Source of the DNA: Rhododendron vialii
Taxonomy: Eukaryota > Streptophyta > Magnoliopsida > Ericales > Ericaceae
Assembly (NCBI RefSeq): GCF_030253575.1
Contig: NC_080569.1
Coordinates: 25,742,501 to 25,806,500 of the forward strand
Direction: 5' to 3'
DNA length: 64,000 nt
Position numbers and translations under genes: made by a program. This document shows positions 57,053-64,000 of the stretch, piece by piece (the stretch's first letter is position 1; each line of letters begins with the position of its first letter). Under the pieces are notes generated by a model. That model saw only the letters and a list, made by a program, of their open reading frames with translations, was not told where the DNA came from and made no database searches.

Positions 57053-58371
57053 GATGCACACGAGTTAACAAAGCACATAAATTTATGTGCTGATAAATGA
57101 ACGTCAAGGCCTGCACTTTGATTAAAGCACAGGAGGTCAAGTGAGTTGGCCCAACATTTTACATATCCAGTGACTTAAAGGAAGGTGCCACTAAAGAGGA
57201 AAACAAAAAAAGGCTAAACAATAAGCAATCTTCAAGAGAACTCAACTTCAAAGAATACATCTTGCAATTTTGGTCAAACTTGCATCCGTGCCTCCGTGGC
57301 ATGATCTCAACCGTTCAATCGGGGGATACCTTAGGTGTTCGCCGGTATTTATTCCTAATGAAGCGGCAAACTTGGCCTTACTCCTTTCAACTGAAAAAAT
57401 AACGTTATGGCATTGGAAGTCTGCAATGATACTCCATGCCCTAGTTGTACTAGCTCTCTAACGTGTAAATGATAGTAGGTTTTCACAGCTCTCAGTCGTC
57501 TGGCACAATGCTTCGTTTAGGTCGGGAATGCTGTATGCAAATATTTATAGTTGTCAGATAAAAAAACAGCATATATATAGTCGTCGTGTGCCCATAAATA
57601 GCTCCAGCAAACTCTAAACCGCTCGAGCGAGCCAAATCTCATCAGACCCTTCATATCCATGAAGGCTTGACATAGCGTTCGCCCAACCCTTGCTCGAACA
57701 TTATGTGGAGCGACTTCTCAATCGCACAAGCGTATTTCTGGATTCTTAAAGTTCATCCCATTCTGATTCCGACAACATAAACTTAAATAAACTTAAGAAC
57801 AATTACAATTTACAGAGAAAGAAATTTCCAACACCATTACATGAAATTACAAAAAAAAAAAAAAAAACAATGTTTTCCAAATGGCATTGCCAACAAAAGG
57901 AGAGCAAGGCATGCTGGAGTTTTCCTTTGGCAATGCCACAACAAAACACATCCAAACAAAAACAAAACCCCTCCTCCCAGAGATTCTATCAAGAAACTTG
58001 AAAAGCTGCAAAATGATCAACATATAACCCCAGTCACATATAGTACTACATAGCCAACATACTCCTTTTTGTCTAGAATTGACAAAGTACAGGTGAGGCA
58101 ACAAGAGAGCATAAATCAACAAATAAGCATAGGATCCAGACAAACAGTATACCTGAGCAATGAAATTTAAAACCAAACAGGATAACAATAAGATCAACAT
58201 AGGACTAGGGATCATAAAACATCCATTTTCAAGGTCCACGAGCTACGCGATATAAACAACTGGAACACTACGCACCAACCAAGAGAAATTAAGGAACCAA
58301 AAGATGGCTGCAGTATAACTAAGTATAGACCCAAATAGTATGTTGAGACAACAGATATGCCAATATAACAC
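57053..58371. other. Intergenic and 3' flank of the second duplicated F-box gene
   Basis: 57740-58371 matches 47770-48384 and would be the 3' UTR and flank of the minus-strand gene. 57053-57739 holds no recognisable gene. Confidence 0.5.
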
Positions 58372-58840
58372 TCAACATCCCACTGATAAACAGAAATAGT
58401 CGCATAAACTACTGAAGGGGGAACTTGGGAAAGCACTGAATGAGCTCAGACATGAAGTGCTCCATTTTTTCATAGTACTGCTGCTGACCGGACAAGAAGT
58501 ACTCCATTGTTTCAAGCTGGACATGAAGTGTTCCATTTTTTCAAACTGCTGCGGCTGCTGGCCATCTTGTATCTCACTCAATAGGACTAACATCTTGTTC
58601 AACTGGACTCCCTTCCAACGGTGTTCAGCTCTTAGGTGGTGCAGTTTAGCCAGTATATCATCAAGCAGACCCTGAATAGAAACGAGATGGTCGGGCCTCC
58701 CTCGGCGATCTCTGTGAGGAAGGGCTACCTCTATGTTTGTGGTAGAGGACATAGAACAATTTTTTTTGATAATTACATTGTCACGAACAATGTCTCAAAA
58801 TTAGGTGAACTTTTGAGCATGCTTGATACCACAGGCAGGT

Positions 58841-58912
58841 CTCAAGCTCCTATATAAAGAGGAGTTAACTCTTATTAAAGACAAGCATTCAATGCACACC
58901 TACTCTCCACTA

Positions 58913-58944
<32 letters not shown>

Positions 58945-59059
58945 AAGGTTGCCCTAAGCTCTCTCCTCCTCCACCTCCGGTGGTCTTGAGTCATCGTAGT
59001 AACCACCATATTCCCAAAGGGCGACCTCAGGTACTCTTCCCACTCCTCATACCCACACA
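58841..59059 (+). mobile_element. 5'-truncated LTR fragment
   Basis: Matches the last about 200 bp of the solo LTR at 877-2027 (CTATATAAAG, CT-rich run at 58916-58944, CACCTCCGGTGGTCTTGAG, GCGACCTCAGGTACTCTTCC) and ends CACACA. No target duplication: its left side abuts exon 2 sequence, so a deletion removed its start together with host sequence. Confidence 0.8.
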
Positions 59060-59344
59060 CTAATAACACATTTGATTTGTTAATGCACGTATGTACCGTT
59101 AGACATTCACACCTCAACAGTGGAGGACTCAAAGAGATGACATCGGGTCGATTCAGCCTGGATTTGGGTAAAACCGAACCCGAACTGAAATTTATATCAG
59201 AAACTGAACTTGGTTTTTTTTTCATCTAGCCACTAGTTCGGCTCGGATTTCCCCCGAATCCAGAGGTTAACTGGCCTAATCCGCAACCGACCCGAACATG
59301 TATTGACATAACAAAATTAAGGCATAATGTACATATGTACTATG

Positions 59345-60130
59345 TGTAGCGGGCCGAATATTCTGGTTCGGTCAAAGTCAATACACTCAGCAGAAGACCG
59401 GGCTCAGCCCCTCCTCGATTTTGTCTTATCAGATCGAGCCATTCACTGGACTGTTAGGTTCGGTGGGATAGGTTCGGCTTTGGCAACATTCAGATGAGCA
59501 GCATCGGACTGCCAGTCCATACTGAGGTCAATGATCAACTCCATGCAGTTCAGACATTAAGGTTCTGCAGACTCATACAAGCCAGCTCATCCAAGTGAGC
59601 CTAACTGCCTTGCTCCATACGTATTAGGGCATGAGTTGGGCACAAGTGCACATGGGTGACAGCTCAGGCACATGCACGATAACTGCCCTATCCAGTACGT
59701 TAGGCGTGACTTTATCTGAAGCGGTTACCGAGCGTGAGAGTCACGCGCTCGCTTGGAGAGCAAATCTAGGGACTCTATATAAAGGAAAGAGATCAACCTA
59801 TAGGGGAACGCTTACGTTAGGCATGACGTTATCTGAAGCGGTAACCGAGCGTGAGAGTCACGCGCTCGCTTGGAGAGAAAATCTAGGGACTCTATATAAA
59901 GGAAAGAGATCAACCTATAGGGGAACGCTACCCTAATCTCTCTGTACTTTCCTTTCCTCGCCTTGAGCACTTGCTCACTTAACCATCGGAGTGCCTGACC
60001 GGTCGCCTCTGACCGGCTTAGGCACTAACGGGGGTGTCACCTGTGCAGGTTAGGAGTTCGGAGCTAGGGAACCCATTCACTAAACTAGAGGCGCACACAA
60101 GGTTAACCGGATCAGATCAACAACCCCACA
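59345..60130 (+). mobile_element. Solo LTR with duplicated promoter segment
   Basis: 786 bp, ends TGTAGCGGGC and CCCCACA, flanks CTATG (59340-59344) and TTATG (60131-60135). The unoccupied paralogous site at about 50865-50875 reads GTATTATGGTAA, so one target copy has mutated. It is in the intron/exon 2 debris of the second F-box gene. Confidence 0.85.
59697..59930 (+). repeat. 117-bp tandem duplication containing a TATA box
   Basis: 59697-59813 and 59814-59930 are nearly identical. Each contains GAGTCACGCGCTCGCTTGGA and CTCTATATAAAGG, so the LTR has two core promoters. Confidence 0.95.
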
Positions 60131-62194
60131 TTATGGTATTTTTCAAATATATCACCGTCAGGCTTGGGTTTCGGTGCAGGAATCATATAAAATCAAACCC
60201 AACCTAAACCGGCCGGTTTTTTGAAATTAAAAACCACAACGGAACCCGCGATTAAAAATTCAGGTAAAAACTGCCCCGATTGATTCAAATCAATTCCTGA
60301 ACGTACCTTGATGCATCAAAGAAAAATTCAAAAGCAAGCAACAAGAAAAGACCAATTAGTACAGTTTTAAACAGTCTTACCATAAGACAGTCTTTGTATA
60401 TTCTAGAATGACAACAATATGTGGAACTTTTGTTTGAACCATGCATCATTCCTTCAAGGCCAAGCTTTTGGGAAATTAGAGGAAAAGTAAGTAAAAAATT
60501 CCAACAATCCTAGACTATAATTTTTTGCTCCGAGTAGTACATTTACTAATTACTTGTACTAACAACCCTGGACCAACTCCTCCTAAAAATCTCATCATCT
60601 ACCACAAATGCAAGTCCTAAAATATGGATGTGGGGGGTGAAAACAGTGACATATGTTAAATAAACATAATGAGAAATGAAGACAAATTCATTAAAAGAAG
60701 TCAAATACAGACAAGGAAGTCAGCGCAACCTCGGACTCATTCAACAACAGAGGTCAACCAAATACTTAGGTCAACTAGATCAAGGGATCCTCAGTTCTGA
60801 CTTCAAGCTTGGCCAACACTTACTGTAGTTATGGTCAAAAATCCAAAGAGGCCCAAGTTCTCGAGCCGTCAATATCATCAAACAATACTCGTATCAGGTA
60901 TCTCGGTTGAATAGAGTCCGAGGAGGTTCAAAAGTCTGAACTAATGAGAACCATCTCATGGTCGGTCCTTCTAGATAGCCGAGGTGTATGCTCGTTCAAT
61001 AGAAGGTCGACAATTATCTCCAAAGTCATGCCCGAGAGAATTTGAGCACATGCACCTCCAAAATGATTGACAAGCATCAATTCGGTTGCTGCATGGGGAT
61101 GTCAAACCCACATGCGGAGATCTTATGAACAAGATTGCAATGATGACACTTAACCACAGTTACAAGTCTAGTAACCTATGGGTAGTAGCCAAATTCACCT
61201 ATAAATACAAGAAAAATGCACATAACTGCTAAGTTCCAATGGAAGCATTCACCAAGCGATGTGAGATTGTGACCATCCATCCAAACGTCTACAGGGACTC
61301 TTCATTGGAGCTCAACCCCAGCCTGGCTATGGTGCATCACATAACAGATCATCTAAAACCCAATACAGAGACTCAGAGAGTACTATGAGGAAAATACTTC
61401 TATTCCATTTTTACTTCATTAAGAGTTCTCGGACTAGTGCCTCTAGTCAACAATTTGCCCTCGAGTGGAAACTGACTTAACCGTCGGAGGGCATTTCCGG
61501 TTGCCAACCCCAGCTGGAGTGCCACTAACGGACTTCTATTTCTGATTATGGTAGCTAGTTGACGAGCGTAGAATAAGAATATCTTTTCTTGTTAAGCCAA
61601 AGTCAGCAAGGAAAGCCCTCATCTTCTAAGAAGGGACTCATAGAGTAAATCCCATCACAAAGAGGGAATCCTAAAGCAATTGTCTTTTACTTTTCCTCTT
61701 TTAAAGTCATATGACTCACACTCAGTTCCAACCCATGTCGCATAATTTGTTATATCGTAGAGGCTTGCCATGTAAATAGGAAATAAAATCGAGGTATGAA
61801 TCAACTGATTCTGATTGGCAAGAGATACAAGAAAACATTTAAAGCCCCCATAACAAGAGAAAATGACCAGTTTTGGTACGTCGTAGTTGTAATCAATTGG
61901 ACTTCTTTATGGGTGCTAGTCGTGCTATGGACTAATGGCCTTTTACCGTGTGACTCTACCAATTGAAGCAACATGCATAGCATTGACGAGCCAATTACTT
62001 GGAGAGCAAATGCCTGAGAATTGGTAGCTTTGAAATTACCTGAGAAATGGTACTATACACAAAGCCACGTGCAATTCTTAGAGAATAATTAACATGCATA
62101 TAAGATTCCTTCGGTTTCTTCAGCAAAAGGAAATGAAACAATAGCCGGTAACATATAACTCAATCGCAAAAAAGTAGATCTTTTAGATACCAAC

Positions 62195-63553
62195 CTTTGC
62201 AGCCTGAGCACCTAATGTAAGTCTCTTCACATGAACAAGGCTCTCAAGAAGTCCTCTTAAAGTATCTTGGATCCTTTCATTATCGTCATATCTATCCAAG
62301 TCGCAGTCAAGGGTAGCATCAACCAAAGATGATATGTTCCTCAGCTGACAATTCCTCGGTATACAACCGGAAATCTCCAATGACCGGAGATAAGGAGCCG
62401 ATATTTCCAACCTTTCATTGTCGTGTTCACTATCAACTTCATCTTCTTCAGAGTCATCGTGTTCCCCGTCATCTTCTTCAGAGTCATCGTGTTCCCCATC
62501 ATCTTCCTCAGAGTCACCATGTTCCCCATCATCTTCCTCTTCTTCAGAGTTGTTGTGTTCGCCATCAGATTCCTCTTCTTCAGAGGAGTTGAGTTTGCCA
62601 TCAGATTCCTCTTCTTCAGAGTCATTGTGTTCACCATCAGATTCCTCTTCTTCAGAGGAGTTGAGTTCGCCATCAGATTCCTCTTCTTCAGAGTCATTGT
62701 GTTCGCCATCAGATTCCTCTTCTTCAGAGTAGTTGTGTTCCCCATCCTCTGCCTCTTCTTCAGAGTTGTCGTGTTCGATGTTCAAATAAAAAAAATTGTT
62801 TTCCCCATCGTCGTCGTCTTCGCCATCAGATTCCTCTTCTTCAGATTCACTATCGTCATCTTCATCATCTTCTTCAGAGTCATTATCGTGTTCCCTATCC
62901 GGTACATATCCTTCCCAAAACTCTCTAAGGATCAATTTTTTCACACTGGTATTACTGAGGTCCAAACGACTAAAACCCCCATAGTTACACAATTCCAATA
63001 CTTCCAACACAGGACTACCAGCTAATATCTTTTCAATCACACCATCACTCAACTTCACATACCCAATCGACAGTTTCTTTAGCGAATTCCAGGCAACATT
63101 TCCTTTAGGAATAACCCTACACAACGAGAAACCCAAACTTTTGAACGATGAATTCGTATACAAAACCTGTGGCAACTCGTACCGTACGTCCTCGTCCAAA
63201 TCATCGGAGTCGAATTCGAGGTAAAGCTCCTCCACGCCCTTCCCCGCTGCAAATCGAGTCCACGAATTCACATTCGGAGCGAAACGCGGCTGGTAAAAGA
63301 AATCGACCCCGAATTTCTCGAGCTTGGAGAAGCTGAAGACGGGAAGGGTTTTGTCAACGAAGGCGACGAATCCCTCCTCGTTTGTTGTGAGGTAGTCATC
63401 TTGACGGAAGAGGAGGGATGGGAGGTAAGTCCAGAGGAATTGCCATCGTTTCGACAAGGCTTCGGTTTTGATGGCGTCTCGGACAGGTAGGAAGGAGAGG
63501 ATGTGGACGAGTACGGATTCGGGCAATGCAGTGATGCGGTCGTCGCCGGCCAT
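62195..63553 (-). CDS. F-box/LRR protein exon 1 with long acidic repeat (gene broken downstream)
   Basis: Open exon of 453 codons from the ATG at 63553 to the donor-like AAG|GTTGGTATC at 62195. F-box at residues 5-48 (DRITALPESVLVHILSFLP, SKRWQFLWTYLPSL). LRR-like text at 60-212 (WNSLKKLSIGYVKLSDGVIEKILAGSPVLEVLEL). Acidic insert at about 221-380 built of NDSEEEESDGEH/NSSEEEESDGEL units. LEISAPYLRSLEISG resumes at 382. Without splicing it would end three codons later. Downstream exons are broken, so at best a truncated protein with F-box, LRRs and acidic tract could be made. Confidence 0.75.
62440..62800 (-). repeat. Acidic-coding minisatellite, unit 2 gene
   Basis: About nine 36-bp units, shortening to 30 bp toward the low-coordinate end. 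In the middle, His- and Leu-ending units alternate, giving a 72-bp higher-order period. Confidence 0.88.
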
Positions 63554-63726
63554 TTTCCGGCCGTGTCTGTGTTTCCTTCGTTTCGTACTTTTGGGGTTTT
63601 GAAAAGTACTTGGATTTTTACTTCTTGTCTTGTTGTTGATGATCGTCGTTCTTTAACTTCAAAATCATCCTTTAATTTTTGTTTATTTTCAGTTAAACCC
63701 TCTAAATTTTATTTGTGAATAGTGAA

Positions 63727-64000
63727 GTTTTTTTTTTTTTTTTTGAAGAGTAAGAAATGCATTAATATTAATAATAAGGAGAATAGTTACAGGTACAAAC
63801 AACAGAATAATAGGACTCGGATCCTCTGTCCAAGCGTCTGTCCCATCGTTCTCCTTGCGCCACATAACTCACTCCAGCTCCTTTTAACTTCTCCTATTAA
63901 TATCTTTTTAACTTCTCCTCTTAATCTCTGTTTGGCGCCCAATAAATAGGCATGATGATTAATTATTTTATGAGGTCCATTTCGGATTCCAAAAAATTGA
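63727..64000 (-). mobile_element. Probable LINE 3' end at window edge
   Basis: A T run at 63727-63744 interrupts sequence that in the other duplicated unit (near 54970) continues uninterrupted (GTGAATAGTGAA-AGAGAGG). The run would be the A tail of a minus-strand retroposon continuing beyond the window. Confidence 0.45.

Larger units (their letters stand above)
58372..60306 (-). pseudogene. Broken 3' exons of the second F-box gene
   Basis: The acceptor and first codons of exon 2 are at 60306. The next piece (LLRCECLTVHTC) is at about 59125-59062. The last piece (MLKSSPNFETLFVTM then a stop) is at about 58832-58772. The coiled-coil segment starts at 58752 with MSSTTNIEVALPHRD. It contains an internal duplication of EKMEHFMS and a frameshift near 58530, after which the alternative frame carries the rest. 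A solo LTR, a CCGAACC-rich insert and an LTR fragment separate the pieces. Confidence 0.75.
57740..63720 (-). repeat. Segmental duplication unit 2
   Basis: Collinear with 47770-54830. Differences are insertions and deletions: an LTR piece at 58841, a solo LTR at 59345, absence of the MULE-type MITE and SINE, deletion of the 5S-like core and a longer acidic minisatellite. Confidence 0.8.

Noticed and set aside
62418-63025. Open frames on the plus strand rich in Ser-Ser-Glu or Phe-Arg-Val opposite the acidic repeat
   Set aside because: They are the complement of the 36-bp minisatellite in the minus-strand F-box exon and have no start context or homology of their own.

Overview
This is a nuclear segment of a flowering plant, most likely a eudicot. 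The protein-coding genes have spliced exons with GT-AG (once GC-AG) introns and belong to plant families: F-box/LRR/FBD proteins, a phloem-lectin PP2-A and a plastid-type inositol monophosphatase. The spaces between them are filled with copia, gypsy, L1, SINE, hAT, MULE and Stowaway-type elements. The species cannot be fixed from the sequence alone. All exon joins were derived by eye from splice signals and protein continuity.

Layout. 1-9,060 is a transposon field: a copia remnant (minus strand) carrying a solo LTR, a decayed hAT transposase, two LINE-like retroposons and small inverted-repeat elements. 9,107-11,649 (+) is an intact three-exon PP2-A lectin gene, and 13,292-19,983 (-) an intact ten-exon plastid inositol-phosphate phosphatase gene (IMPL1 type). 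These two genes converge. 20,000-22,540 holds the phosphatase upstream region and an L1 ORF1/endonuclease fragment. 22,540-31,001 contains broken F-box/FBD copies cut by L1 elements. 31,112-39,640 is again transposons (L1, a gypsy gag with a solo LTR inside it, inverted-repeat elements, a hAT element with two large hairpins). 39,646-44,354 (+) is an intact three-exon F-box/LRR/FBD gene. 45,900-47,770 has two more F-box scraps. 47,770-63,700 is a direct duplication of about 6-7 kb: each unit carries a minus-strand F-box/LRR gene with a long acidic repeat. The copy at 48,385-54,798 is apparently intact; the copy at 58,372-63,553 is broken at its 3' end.

How the genes relate. Eight F-box loci or fragments in 41 kb form a birth-and-death cluster. 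Two features set the last pair apart. A Glu/Asp-rich minisatellite has expanded inside the LRR region, to about 87 and about 160 residues where the plain paralogue has a few. The C-terminal FBD exon is replaced by an unrecognised coiled-coil-like segment. Because the locus is duplicated, many insertions have a matching empty site in the paralogue, so their order can be read directly. No element with two LTRs is visible; several solo LTRs with 5-bp target duplications are. No tRNA, rRNA gene or CRISPR was found, apart from a 5S-rRNA-like stretch inside a Cassandra-type LTR remnant.
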